From positions 1-45,632 of the forward strand of contig JBFGCA010000027.1 of assembly GCA_041567315.1 (NCBI GenBank): a DNA stretch of 45,632 nt, given 5' to 3'. The notes beneath the pieces are model-generated. The model did no database searches and was not told the DNA's origin. It saw only the letters and a program-made list of their open reading frames with translations. Origin of the DNA: JBFGCA01 sp041567315 (GTDB lineage: Bacteria > Acidobacteriota > Thermoanaerobaculia > Multivoradales > JAHEKO01). The number at the start of each line of letters is the position of its first letter. Positions within the stretch are counted from its first letter, which is position 1. Positions 1 through 8,777 of the stretch are shown one piece after another. The translations under genes and the position numbers were made by a program.

Positions 1-94
1 GCAGGGCATGCCAGGGGACGCGGCGGGCCTGACGGACCTCAGAGGGGAGGCCCGCCGCTCCTCACCGCTGCGCGCTGGCCGGCCCGTATCCTTC

Positions 95-127
95 GGGGCT
101 TGTCGCAAGCGCTTGCGGAGAGGCCCC
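95..127. repeat. Inverted repeat downstream of tamA
   Basis: A perfect 14-bp palindrome, CGCAAGCGCTTGCG, lies at 104-117. It is flanked by GGGGC (95-99) and GCCCC (123-127), so the transcript of either strand could form a long imperfect hairpin. It sits about 125 bp past the tamA stop, on the 3' side of the minus-strand operon. There is no T-run, so a standard intrinsic terminator is not supported. Nothing else convincing was seen in 1-251; a plus-strand open frame at 8-274 has no ribosome binding site or recognisable protein and is not called. Confidence 0.4.
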
Positions 128-251
128 TGTCGAGCCCTGCCCCGGCCGGCTCCTGCGCGGGTCCGGGCCTGCGCAGGGAGGCTGGCGAGACGGGACGCGC
201 GGGACGGAGGGTTCGGGCGGCCGGGAGGAAACAGCGAGGAGCCGGGCGGGG

Positions 252-3113
252 CTAGAAGGTGTTGCCGAAGCTGAAGAAGAGGACGACGGGGTCTTCGCCG
301 GGCTCGCGGTCGAGCTTCCAGCCGGCTTCGAGACGGAGGGGGCCGATGGGGGAGAGGTAGCGGATGCCGAGGCCGGTGCCGGTCTTGATCTCGGTGGGGT
401 CGAAGGAGCGCCAGTCGGCCCACACGTTGCCGGCGTCGACGAACAGGGTGCCGCCGACCGGGCCGGCGATCGGGAAGCGATAGTCGAGGTTGACGAGCAC
501 CATGCCGGTGCCGCCGACCGGCACCAGCCGCTGGCCGTCGGCCGGGTCGTCGGCCACCAGCAGGGTCTGGCCGGGGATGCCCAGGCGGTCGCGGCGATAG
601 GCGCGGTGGCTGGTGCGGCCGCCGGCGAAGAAGCGCTCGGCGATGGGGACCAGCCGCGAGGGCAGGTCCGGGGGCAGGGTCGGGTCCTCCACCGCCGCGC
701 CGTCGAGCGGCTCGATGGCGCCCAGCCGGGCGCTGCCGGCCAGCACCCCGAAGCTGCCGAGGTCGAGATAGGCCGTCTGCTGGCCGAACAGCTTGGCGAA
801 CTCGGCGTCGGCGTCGAGGAACGGGAAGGCGACCTCGAACAGCAGGCTCGAGCTCCAGCCGCGCTTGGGATCGAGGGGGTCGTCGCGGCGGTCGACGAAC
901 AGGTGGGGCGTCAGGCTGGCGATCTCGACCTCGCGCAGCTCGCGGTCGATCTGAAGCGGCCCGAGCGCCGGGTCGGGGTCGAGCACCTCGACCAGCCGGT
1001 AGTTGAAGAGCAGGCCCTGGCGGCCCGACCCGCGCCGCCGCTCGAGCTCGATCTGCGCTCCCTGGCGCCGCGAGTCGAAGCTCTCCTCGGTCTCCTCGAT
1101 CCGGAACAGCGAGTAGGTGACCGGCAGCCGGAAGCGGCCGATCTGGGGCTGCCGTAGCAGCGCGCGGAGCAGGCTGTCGCGCTGGCTGGCGCGCACGTCG
1201 ATGCGGCCCGAGACGGCGCGCCCGAAGAGGTTGGAGTGCGAGTAGCCGGCCAGGCCCCGCACGCCGTCCTCGGAGTCGAAGCCGACGCCGTAGCTGACCT
1301 TCTGGGGCTTGCCCTCCTCGACGCGGACCACCACGTCGCGGCCACCGCTGTACGGGGTGCCCGAGGAGCGCTCGACCTCGACCCGCGAGAAGATACCCAG
1401 CTCGTAGAGCCGCCGCTGGACCTCGAGCAGCCGGCTGGTGTTGAGCGGCATGCCTGGGGACAGCCCCATGGCGCGCCGCACCACCGGCGCCTGGGTCCGC
1501 CGGTTGCCCCTCAGGATCACCCGGTCGACCACCGACCGCGGCCCCTCCAGCACCCGCAGGTCGACGTCGGCCAACGTGCCGTCGTCGCTCCACTCGACGG
1601 TCGCCGAGGCCTGGGCCGACTCGTAGCCGCGCTCCTCGTAGCGCGCGCGGATCACCCCCAGGCTGTCGTGGAGCAGGGTCTGGTGGAAGGGGCCGCCCAC
1701 CTTGAGCGGCAGCCCGGCCAGCAGCTCGGCTTCGCCGAACACCGTCAGTCCGGCGGTCTCGATCTCGGCCACCCGGCGCTGCCGTCCCTCCTCGATCGGC
1801 ACCACGACCCGCAGCCGCTGCCCCTCCTCGCCGACCCGGGGCGGGCCGACGACGACGTCCGGGAAGCCGTTGAGCAGGTAGAAGGAGCGGAGGTTCTCGA
1901 GGTCGGCGGCCAGCACCGAGTCGACCAGGCGGCCGCTGCCCGGGACCAGCAGCCGGCGCGGAGCGGTGCCCATCAGCTCGGCCAGCCGGCCGGCCGCGAA
2001 CTGCTCGTTGCCGGTCAGCCCCAGCTCCTCGAGCTGGTAGACCGGGCCGGGCTCGATGGTGAGCACCAGCAGCAGCCGCTCCTCGTCGCGCTCTTCGCGC
2101 CAGTCGACCGCCACCCGGTAGTGCCCCTTCTCCTGGTAGAAGTCGGTGAGCCGCTGCTCGGCCCTGAGAACCAGCGCCTCGTCGTAGCGGTCCCGGGCCA
2201 GGAAGGGAAGCAGCCCCTTGCGCTCCAGCTCGCGGAGCTCGGCGCCCTCGACCCTGACCTCGAGCTGCGGGCCCACCCGCACGGCGTAGACCAGGTCGAC
2301 CTGGCGGCGCTCGGGGTCGTGGCTCTCGCGGGCGCGCTCCACCACCGCCAGCCGGTGGCCGCGTCCGAACAGCCACTCCTCGAGCCGCTCGGCGTCGGCC
2401 CGCACCACCGCCCGGCGGTAGCGGGCCTCCGGCGGCGCCTGCAGGTGGGCGGTGAGCTGATCGGAGGTGATGCCGCCCAGCTCGCCCTCGTAGACCACCC
2501 TCCCCACCCGCCAGGCCTCGCCGGCGGCCACCCGGTAGACCACGCGCGCCCGGTGACGCGCCTCGTCGACCTCGACCGCCACCCGCACCCTGGCCTCGAG
2601 ATAACCGCTGTCCTCGAGCAGGTCCTGGAGACGGTAGACGCTGCGCAGCAGCCGGCTCTCGACCAGCGGCTCGGCGGCGCCGTGGAGCAGCGCCGCCTCG
2701 AGCTGGGCGGGCTTGAGACCGGTCTCGCCCTCGATCGCGACGCTCTCGATCTGGAGCCGCGACCAGAGGGCGAAGATCACCGTCGGGCCCTCCTGCTCGC
2801 CCTCGCCGGGGCGCACCCAGACCTCGATCTCGCCGCCCAGCCCGCTGGCGTGGAGGTTGCGCAGGCTGCGCGCCAGCTCCTCGCGGCCGAGCGGGCGGCC
2901 CGGCTCGACGGTGACCAGGCGGGCCACCTCCTGGTGGCGCGGCGGCGCCACGTCGCTGCGGATCTCGACCCGGCCGACCTGCTCCCCCCAGAGCGGCGGA
3001 CCGCCGGCCGCAGCGACTGCCTCGGCGAACGCCGGGCCGGCGGCAAAGGCCGGCAGCAGCGCGGCGCCGGCAGCGAAACGGGCCCACGACGAGGTCAGAA
3101 GCTGCGCTCCCAA
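252..3113 (-). CDS. tamA: TamA/BamA-family outer-membrane protein (Omp85) with about seven POTRA domains
   Basis: An Omp85 outer-membrane assembly factor of 953 aa. An N-terminal signal peptide (about 1-30, ending AFA) is followed by a long periplasmic region, in which I count seven POTRA-like repeats to about residue 620 (starts near VGRVEI, IESVAIEG, RVGRVVYEG, EVRVEGA, EELGLTGN, AEIETAGL and DRVILRGN). A C-terminal beta-barrel follows and ends in Phe, as outer-membrane proteins do. The usual loop-6 VRGF/IRGY motif seems to be RAY at 837-839. E. coli TamA has three POTRAs and BamA five. The TTG start overlaps the end of tamB by 19 bp, so the two are co-translated and TamA is the best reading; a BamA-like role cannot be excluded from sequence. 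The exact start is moderately certain. Confidence 0.88.
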   Translation of the reverse strand: MGAQLLTSSWARFAAGAALLPAFAAGPAFAEAVAAAGGPPLWGEQVGRVEIRSDVAPPRHQEVARLVTVEPGRPLGREELARSLRNLHASGLGGEIEVWVRPGEGEQEGPTVIFALWSRLQIESVAIEGETGLKPAQLEAALLHGAAEPLVESRLLRSVYRLQDLLEDSGYLEARVRVAVEVDEARHRARVVYRVAAGEAWRVGRVVYEGELGGITSDQLTAHLQAPPEARYRRAVVRADAERLEEWLFGRGHRLAVVERARESHDPERRQVDLVYAVRVGPQLEVRVEGAELRELERKGLLPFLARDRYDEALVLRAEQRLTDFYQEKGHYRVAVDWREERDEERLLLVLTIEPGPVYQLEELGLTGNEQFAAGRLAELMGTAPRRLLVPGSGRLVDSVLAADLENLRSFYLLNGFPDVVVGPPRVGEEGQRLRVVVPIEEGRQRRVAEIETAGLTVFGEAELLAGLPLKVGGPFHQTLLHDSLGVIRARYEERGYESAQASATVEWSDDGTLADVDLRVLEGPRSVVDRVILRGNRRTQAPVVRRAMGLSPGMPLNTSRLLEVQRRLYELGIFSRVEVERSSGTPYSGGRDVVVRVEEGKPQKVSYGVGFDSEDGVRGLAGYSHSNLFGRAVSGRIDVRASQRDSLLRALLRQPQIGRFRLPVTYSLFRIEETEESFDSRRQGAQIELERRRGSGRQGLLFNYRLVEVLDPDPALGPLQIDRELREVEIASLTPHLFVDRRDDPLDPKRGWSSSLLFEVAFPFLDADAEFAKLFGQQTAYLDLGSFGVLAGSARLGAIEPLDGAAVEDPTLPPDLPSRLVPIAERFFAGGRTSHRAYRRDRLGIPGQTLLVADDPADGQRLVPVGGTGMVLVNLDYRFPIAGPVGGTLFVDAGNVWADWRSFDPTEIKTGTGLGIRYLSPIGPLRLEAGWKLDREPGEDPVVLFFSFGNTF

Positions 3114-6100
3114 CGGGCGTCCACCGAGTAGGTCTCGTCGCCGTTCTGGATCAGCACCAGGGTCAGCCCGCGGCTGATCCGCCAGTCGAGCTGCAGGATC
3201 TGCTGCTCGGTGGTCGACGGGTCGTACGAATAGGTGGCGAACAGGTCCCGGCCCAGCCGCTTGCCGACGGTCAGCCGGGCCGACGAGAGGTTGCCGGAGG
3301 AGCCGGTGAGCGGCGCGATCCGGAAACGGTCGAGGCCGAACAGCCGGTTCACCCGCTGCGAGATCAACGACGAGGCCTGGCCGTAGAGCAGCCCCTCGGC
3401 GCCGATGCTGCCGGCCGCGACCGCGTCGTCACCGGCCAGGGCGCCTCCGGACTCGCCGGTGGTGATCAGCGACAGCACCTCGAGATCGGCCAGCGGCGGC
3501 TCGGAGGCGAAGTTGGCGTTGAGCCGCTCGAGGGTGCCCGAGAGATTGAGGGTGACGTCGTACTCGCGGATCTCGGTGGCCGCCACCAGGTCGATCACCG
3601 GCTCGATCCGCAGCGGATTGGCGAAGACCAGCGAGCCGCGCTCCACCAGGTACTCGTTGCCGCCGTAGACCAGCTTGCCGCCCGCCTCGAGATCGACCCG
3701 TCCGAACACCACCGGGCGGGCCAGCGAGCCGCGCAGCAGGAGGTCGAGGTCGCCCCGCAGGTCGGCCACGTTGTTGCGCACCCGCAGCGCGTCGCGCCCG
3801 CGGATCGCCAGATCCAGCCGGGTGGTCACCAGCAGCTCGTCGGTGCTGTCCACCTCCTGACGGCGCTTGGCCAGCAGGTTCTGCACCAGCTGCGACAGAC
3901 CGAGCCGCACGTCCTCGAGGTAGTAGGCGCGGTCGAGGTCGATGGCGCCGCGGACCTGCCGGCCCTCCTCGGTGGAGGCCACCACCACCTCCACGTCCCC
4001 CCGCAGCTGCCAGTTCTCCGGATACCTGAGGTTGAGCTTCTTGCCCGACAGCTGCAGCCGGTAGGTCGGACCCTCGGGGGCGAACAGGCGGAGGTCGCCA
4101 CTCGCCAGCAGCGAGCCGCCCGCCACCTCGCCGCGCACCCCGTCGACGACGATCAGGTCGGGGTAGAACAGCACCGCCCCCCGCACCTCGCGCAGCGAGT
4201 GGGGCAGGCCGGGGAAGATGAGCTGCCCGTCTCGCAGCTCGCCCTGACCGTTGAGGCGCGGCTCCGCCAGCGTGCCGCCCACCGTGGCCAGCAGATCGAA
4301 GGTGCCGGTCCGCAGCCCGAGCTGCGGCAGGACGAGGTCGACCCAGCTCGACTCCAGGCTGCTCTGCAGCCTGAGGTCGAGCGCCCGCTCGGCGTCCAGA
4401 CCGACGGTGCCGGCCACGAACAGCTCGCTCGAGCCGTCGGCCTCGGCGGCGAACAGCGAGCCGATCTCGATCGCCTCCGGCACCAGCCGCACCACCACCG
4501 GCTCGAGGTTGATCAGCCGGTGGCCCTGGTATTCGGTCTCGAGCCGCGCCAGGGTGAGCTCGGTCCGCCAGGGCTCGGCGTCGCCAAAACCGCCCTCCAA
4601 CACCAGCCCGCCCTCGAAGGCGCCCGAGAAGTCGGGGACCGGCGCCTCGACCACCGCGCCGACCACGTCCTCCAGCCGCTCGCTGGACACCGCCAGCTCG
4701 AGCGCCAGACCCTCGGCGTCCAGACGGCCACCGCCGCTCACCGCCACCAGGCCGAGCAGCGTGCCGTCGAGGTCGAGCCACCCGTTCTCCCAGCCGATCC
4801 GGGTCATCGCCTCGCCGCGCTTGCCCAGCAGCCGCCCCTCGAGGGCCAGCCCCTGCCCCGCCACCCGGGCCTCCAGCCGCGGCCCGGCCAGCGGACCGGT
4901 CAGCCGGCCGCCGAGGATGAGATCGCCGGTCAGCGGGCCGGGGAGCAGGCCGTCCAGGGGGGCGGCGGCCAGCGCCAGCCCGCTCGACCCCAGGGTCAGG
5001 TCGAGCTGCTCCTGCCCCCGGTCGAGCGTGCCGGTCACCTCCACCTCGCCGGCCGGCGCCGCCAGCAGGGCGCGCTCGACGACCACCCGCTCGGCGTCGA
5101 ACCGCAGGTCGAGCCGCAGCGCGTCGCCCTCGACGCCGGCCCAGTCGACCGGACGGACCTCGGCGTGGAGCTCTCCCACTGGACTGTCGAGGGACCCTCC
5201 GAGGGTCAGCTCGCCGCTCACCGGCCCCTCGAACGGCACCGCGAACGGCAGCCAGGGGCGGGCCTCGGCGACCGGCCAGCCGGCGGCGTCGACGCTGAGC
5301 GCGAACGGCACCTCGGCGGCGCCACCCGTGAACGGGAAGCTGCCAGTGACGATCAGCCCGGCGTCGGGCTGGAGCAGCTCGAGCCACAGCTCCTCGATCC
5401 CCGACGGACCCACCGCCAGCATCCCGGTGACCCGCTCGGCGCGGGCGCCGGGGGCGACCACCTCTTCGAGCGCGAGCTGCATCCGCGTGCGGGTCCCCTG
5501 CGGGCCGACGGTCAGCCGGCCCTCGGCCTCGCCGCGGCCACCGGTGGGGAGCCACAGCGGCGGCGGCTCCCCGTCCGCGGCCAGCGGCAGCAGGCTGAGC
5601 AGCTCTTCGATCCTCTCGCTGTCGACCTCGAGGTCAAACTCCCCGGTGCGGCGCTCGAGCTCGTACCGGCCCGAGGCCACCACCCGCTGGGCGTCCGTCA
5701 GCAGCCGGGCGGCGCGGGTGCTCAGCACCCCCTTCTCGATCAGCAGCGGCGCCGAGCCCCGCACCGGCAGGGCGCCCTGGCGGGGGCTGGGATCGGGACG
5801 GATCTTGAGATCGGCCCAGCCGCGGCCGAGGCGGGCGTCGCCGAGCGGAAAGCGGTAGTCGAAGACCCCGGAGACCCGGCCCGCGAGGCCGCTCAGCGGG
5901 ATGCTCTGGTCGGCCAGCAGCCGCTCGAGGTCGACGCCGAGCAGCTCGAGGTCGATCTCGAAGGTCTTGGGGTCGGCCTGGGCGTCGAGCAGCATGCCAC
6001 CCGCCAGCCGGCCGCGGGCGTAGGACGCCTCGGCAATGTCGATTCGCACCCCGTTGCGGTCCCCGGCCACCGTTCCCTCGACCGCCTCCCGCCGGCGGTC

Positions 6101-7072
6101 GAAGACGGTGAGCACCGGCACGCTCAGGTCGCCGCGGAAGCCCCACGCCTCGGGGCGCCAGGCGAACCCGCCCAGAAAGCGAAAGTCGCCGTCGATCCCC
6201 GGTGGCAGCACCCCCTGGCGGCGCAGCAGCTCGGTGCCGGCCGCGGCGTCGATCTCGATGGTCAGCTCGCGCTGCTCGCGCCAGGTGAAGTGGCCGGAGA
6301 CGGTGGCCGCGAGATCCGGGGCGCTCAGCCGGCCTCCCTGGAAGCGCAGCCCGCCGGTCCCCACCGCACAGCGCAGCCCCACCGTGGCCTCGAGCGGCTC
6401 CGCCCCCGGCCGCTCGAGCACCAGCCGTTCGGCGATCAGCCGGCCCTGGAGCTCCTCGCGCCCTCCGGCCAGTCGGGCCTGGACGCCCCGCGCCGCCAGG
6501 TCGAGCGGCAGCCGCCCCTCCTCGAGCTCGAGCACCCCGCGCTCGATCACCAGACTGTCGATCGCCAGCTCGATCGGGGCGTCCCCGCGCTCGCCGGCCT
6601 CCCGCCGGCGCGCCGGCCGCGGCAGGTTGTGGCTGCCGTCGGCGGCGAACCGCAGACGGAAGACGGGCTCCTCGAGCCGCACCTCCTGCAGCCTCAGCCG
6701 CGGCCGCTCCAGACCCCGCAGCAGGTCGGCCTCGACAATCACTTGGGCGGCGGTGGCGAAGGGCGGCTCGCCGGGGAGCGGATCGGCGATCGTCACCTCG
6801 TCGAGCCGCAGCCCGAGGGGCAGCAGCGAGAAGTCGAGAGCGCCGATCTCCACCGGGCGGTCGAGAACCTCGGAGAGAGCGGCCTCGAGCCGCTGCTCGA
6901 CCCAGCCGCGGGCCATCGCGCTGCCGAGCACCAGCCGGCCGGCCAGGACCAGCAGCGCCAGCAGCGCTACCGCCCACATCGCCGGCCGCATCAGCCAGCG
7001 GCGAAAACGACCCGGCCGGCGGCGCCGAGCGCCCTCGGCGGCGGACGTCGGGGACTCTTTCTGCTGACTCAC
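3095..7072 (-). CDS. tamB: TamB-family translocation and assembly module protein (DUF490)
   Basis: A 1325-aa protein with one N-terminal membrane anchor (about residues 28-50, rich in Leu/Ala/Val) followed by a very long AsmA/TamB-type beta-rich periplasmic body. The C-terminal 300 residues carry the DUF490 signature region (DLRGDLDLLLRG, YGGNEYLVERGSLVF, SSLISQRVNRLFGLDRFRI) and the protein ends in an aromatic residue. Known TamB proteins span the periplasm and work with TamA in outer-membrane protein insertion or in moving phospholipids to the outer membrane. Here tamB is upstream of and overlaps tamA, the reverse of the E. coli order. The start is GTG; 104 bp separate it from the nadK stop, so a separate promoter is possible. 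Confidence 0.88.
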   Translation of the reverse strand: MSQQKESPTSAAEGARRRRPGRFRRWLMRPAMWAVALLALLVLAGRLVLGSAMARGWVEQRLEAALSEVLDRPVEIGALDFSLLPLGLRLDEVTIADPLPGEPPFATAAQVIVEADLLRGLERPRLRLQEVRLEEPVFRLRFAADGSHNLPRPARRREAGERGDAPIELAIDSLVIERGVLELEEGRLPLDLAARGVQARLAGGREELQGRLIAERLVLERPGAEPLEATVGLRCAVGTGGLRFQGGRLSAPDLAATVSGHFTWREQRELTIEIDAAAGTELLRRQGVLPPGIDGDFRFLGGFAWRPEAWGFRGDLSVPVLTVFDRRREAVEGTVAGDRNGVRIDIAEASYARGRLAGGMLLDAQADPKTFEIDLELLGVDLERLLADQSIPLSGLAGRVSGVFDYRFPLGDARLGRGWADLKIRPDPSPRQGALPVRGSAPLLIEKGVLSTRAARLLTDAQRVVASGRYELERRTGEFDLEVDSERIEELLSLLPLAADGEPPPLWLPTGGRGEAEGRLTVGPQGTRTRMQLALEEVVAPGARAERVTGMLAVGPSGIEELWLELLQPDAGLIVTGSFPFTGGAAEVPFALSVDAAGWPVAEARPWLPFAVPFEGPVSGELTLGGSLDSPVGELHAEVRPVDWAGVEGDALRLDLRFDAERVVVERALLAAPAGEVEVTGTLDRGQEQLDLTLGSSGLALAAAPLDGLLPGPLTGDLILGGRLTGPLAGPRLEARVAGQGLALEGRLLGKRGEAMTRIGWENGWLDLDGTLLGLVAVSGGGRLDAEGLALELAVSSERLEDVVGAVVEAPVPDFSGAFEGGLVLEGGFGDAEPWRTELTLARLETEYQGHRLINLEPVVVRLVPEAIEIGSLFAAEADGSSELFVAGTVGLDAERALDLRLQSSLESSWVDLVLPQLGLRTGTFDLLATVGGTLAEPRLNGQGELRDGQLIFPGLPHSLREVRGAVLFYPDLIVVDGVRGEVAGGSLLASGDLRLFAPEGPTYRLQLSGKKLNLRYPENWQLRGDVEVVVASTEEGRQVRGAIDLDRAYYLEDVRLGLSQLVQNLLAKRRQEVDSTDELLVTTRLDLAIRGRDALRVRNNVADLRGDLDLLLRGSLARPVVFGRVDLEAGGKLVYGGNEYLVERGSLVFANPLRIEPVIDLVAATEIREYDVTLNLSGTLERLNANFASEPPLADLEVLSLITTGESGGALAGDDAVAAGSIGAEGLLYGQASSLISQRVNRLFGLDRFRIAPLTGSSGNLSSARLTVGKRLGRDLFATYSYDPSTTEQQILQLDWRISRGLTLVLIQNGDETYSVDARWERSF

Positions 7073-7176
7073 CGGGGGTTCATGGGTGCTTCACCGGAGA
7101 CTCGTTCCGGGGCCTCGTCGGAGCGTGGATGGAAAAGTGCAAACCCCGGGCCGGGCCGCCGCGGCGCCGGCCGGAG

Positions 7177-8034
7177 CTACCGTCCCCAGTGCAGCTTGTC
7201 GCGGAGGTTGTCGTAGAAGGTGCGGGTCTCCGGCTTGAGCAGCCGCACCCTTTTGCCCGAGCGGCCGACGCGCACCCGGTCGCGGTACTCGAGGGTGGTC
7301 CCCTCCTGACCGTCGAGGGTCAAGTAGACCTCTTCGTCGGCGGTCACCAGGGTCACCTCCACGGTGCTCGAGTCGGGCACCACGATCGGCCGCAGGCTCA
7401 GGGTGTGTGGACAGATCGGGGTGAGCACCAGCACCGGCAGCAGCGGATGGAGCACCGGGCCGCCGGCCGACAGGTTGTAGGCCGTCGAGCCGGTGGGCGT
7501 CGAGATGATCAGCCCGTCCGAGCGGTAGGAGGCCACCGGGCGGCCATCGACCTCGAGCCGCAGCTCGATGATCCGGGCCAGGGCGCTCTTGGCGATCGCC
7601 ACGTCGTTGAGCACCCGGAAGCGCTGCCGCTCGCCGCCCTGGCGCTCGAGCCCGACGTCGAGCAGCGCCCGCTCCTCGAGCCGGTACTCGCCGCCCAGCA
7701 CCGAGACCAGGGCGGGGTAGAGCTCGCTGCGGACGACCTCGGTCAGGAAACCCAGGCTGCCCAGGTTGACGCCCAGCACCGGCACCTCGTGCTCCAGACT
7801 GCGGGCCACCGACAGCAGCGTGCCGTCGCCGCCCAGCACCACCACCAGGTCGTACTCGCCGGCGGGGTCGAAGAGCGTGCGGGCGGGCCCCTTGCCGCCG
7901 GGGGCGGCCAGCACCGCCTCGTCGAGCGCCACTTCGAGGCCGCGCTTCTCGAGCCAGCCGGCCAGCTCGGCGGCAGTCTCCAGCGCCTCCGGACTCACCC
8001 GCTTGGCCACCACCGCGACCCGCCGCATCGCCAT
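7177..8034 (-). CDS. nadK: NAD kinase
   Basis: An ATP-dependent NAD kinase of 285 aa that makes NADP in the cytoplasm. The diagnostic GGDGT motif is at residues 68-72. NDVAIAKS and the STPTGSTAYNLSAGGP nucleotide-binding segment follow in the expected order, and the length is normal for the family. The ATG lies one base after the tlyA stop, so the two genes are almost certainly co-transcribed; the tlyA-nadK pairing is common in bacteria. A second in-frame ATG two codons downstream (MRRVAVV) is an equally good start. The identification is secure. Confidence 0.95.
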   Translation of the reverse strand: MAMRRVAVVAKRVSPEALETAAELAGWLEKRGLEVALDEAVLAAPGGKGPARTLFDPAGEYDLVVVLGGDGTLLSVARSLEHEVPVLGVNLGSLGFLTEVVRSELYPALVSVLGGEYRLEERALLDVGLERQGGERQRFRVLNDVAIAKSALARIIELRLEVDGRPVASYRSDGLIISTPTGSTAYNLSAGGPVLHPLLPVLVLTPICPHTLSLRPIVVPDSSTVEVTLVTADEEVYLTLDGQEGTTLEYRDRVRVGRSGKRVRLLKPETRTFYDNLRDKLHWGR

Positions 8035-8035
8035 C

Positions 8036-8773
8036 TCAAGTCCCTCCCGGCCGCCGCAGCAGAACGAAACTCTCGCGATTGCCCTTCGCGCCGGCGACCC
8101 GCGAGTCGACTATACCCAGCGGCTGGAGGCCGAGCGCCGCCAGCTCGGCGGCCCGCTCCCGCACCACACGGCGGCGGACCGCCGGATCGCGCACCACCCC
8201 GCCCTTGCCGACCAGCCGGCGGCCGGCCTCGAACTGCGGCTTGAGCAGCGCCAGCAGCAGACCACCGGGCACCAGCACGGGGCGCAGCGCCGGCGCCACC
8301 TTGAGCACCGAGATGAAGGAGACGTCGACGGTGATCAGCCCGCAGCGCTCGGGGATCGCCCCCGGCTCGAGGTAGCGGGCGTTGACCCGCTCCATGACCA
8401 CCACCCGCGGGTCGCCGCGCAGCGTGAAGTCGAGCTGGCCGTAGCCCACGTCGAGCGCGTAGACGCGGCGGGCGCCGCGCTGGAGGAGACAGTCGGTGAA
8501 GCCGCCGGTGGACGCCCCCACGTCGAGGCAGACGCGGTCCCGGGGATCGACCCCCAGCCGGTCGAGGGCGTCGGCCAGCTTGCGGCCGCCGCGCGAGACG
8601 AACGGCTCGGCGGGGCCGACCACCTCCAGCCGGACCTCCTCGCCCACCGGCGCGCCGGGCTTGTCGAGCAGGCCGCCGTCCACCAGCACCCGGCCGGCCA
8701 TCACCGCCCGCTGGGCCCGCTCGCGGCTGGTGAACAGACCGCGGCGCACCAGCATCCGGTCGAGACGATCCAA
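8036..8773 (-). CDS. tlyA: TlyA-family rRNA 2'-O-methyltransferase
   Basis: A 245-aa protein with an N-terminal S4 RNA-binding domain (about 1-60, MDRLDRMLVRRGLFTSRERA) followed by an FtsJ-type Rossmann methyltransferase. The SAM site is visible as DVGASTGGFTDCLLQRGA near residues 84-101, and RGGRKL and DFTLRG are family-typical. Characterised members methylate 2'-OH groups of cytidines in 16S or 23S rRNA; the old name hemolysin reflects an indirect phenotype. It starts four bases after the stop of the O-antigen ligase gene and ends one base before nadK, inside one operon. Confidence 0.93.
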   Translation of the reverse strand: MDRLDRMLVRRGLFTSRERAQRAVMAGRVLVDGGLLDKPGAPVGEEVRLEVVGPAEPFVSRGGRKLADALDRLGVDPRDRVCLDVGASTGGFTDCLLQRGARRVYALDVGYGQLDFTLRGDPRVVVMERVNARYLEPGAIPERCGLITVDVSFISVLKVAPALRPVLVPGGLLLALLKPQFEAGRRLVGKGGVVRDPAVRRRVVRERAAELAALGLQPLGIVDSRVAGAKGNRESFVLLRRPGGT

Positions 8774-8777
8774 CCGG

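Noticed and set aside
8..274. Possible 88-aa gene at the left edge
   Set aside because: No ribosome binding site or family resemblance, and it runs over the inverted repeat and the tamA stop.
1236..3131. 631-codon plus-strand open frame opposite tamA
   Set aside because: Same antisense shadow effect; His/Gln/Pro-rich and without ribosome binding site.
4199..7216. 1005-codon plus-strand open frame opposite tamB
   Set aside because: Composition is Gln/Pro/Arg/Gly-rich with no fold signature; it is the antisense shadow of a high-GC3 gene.
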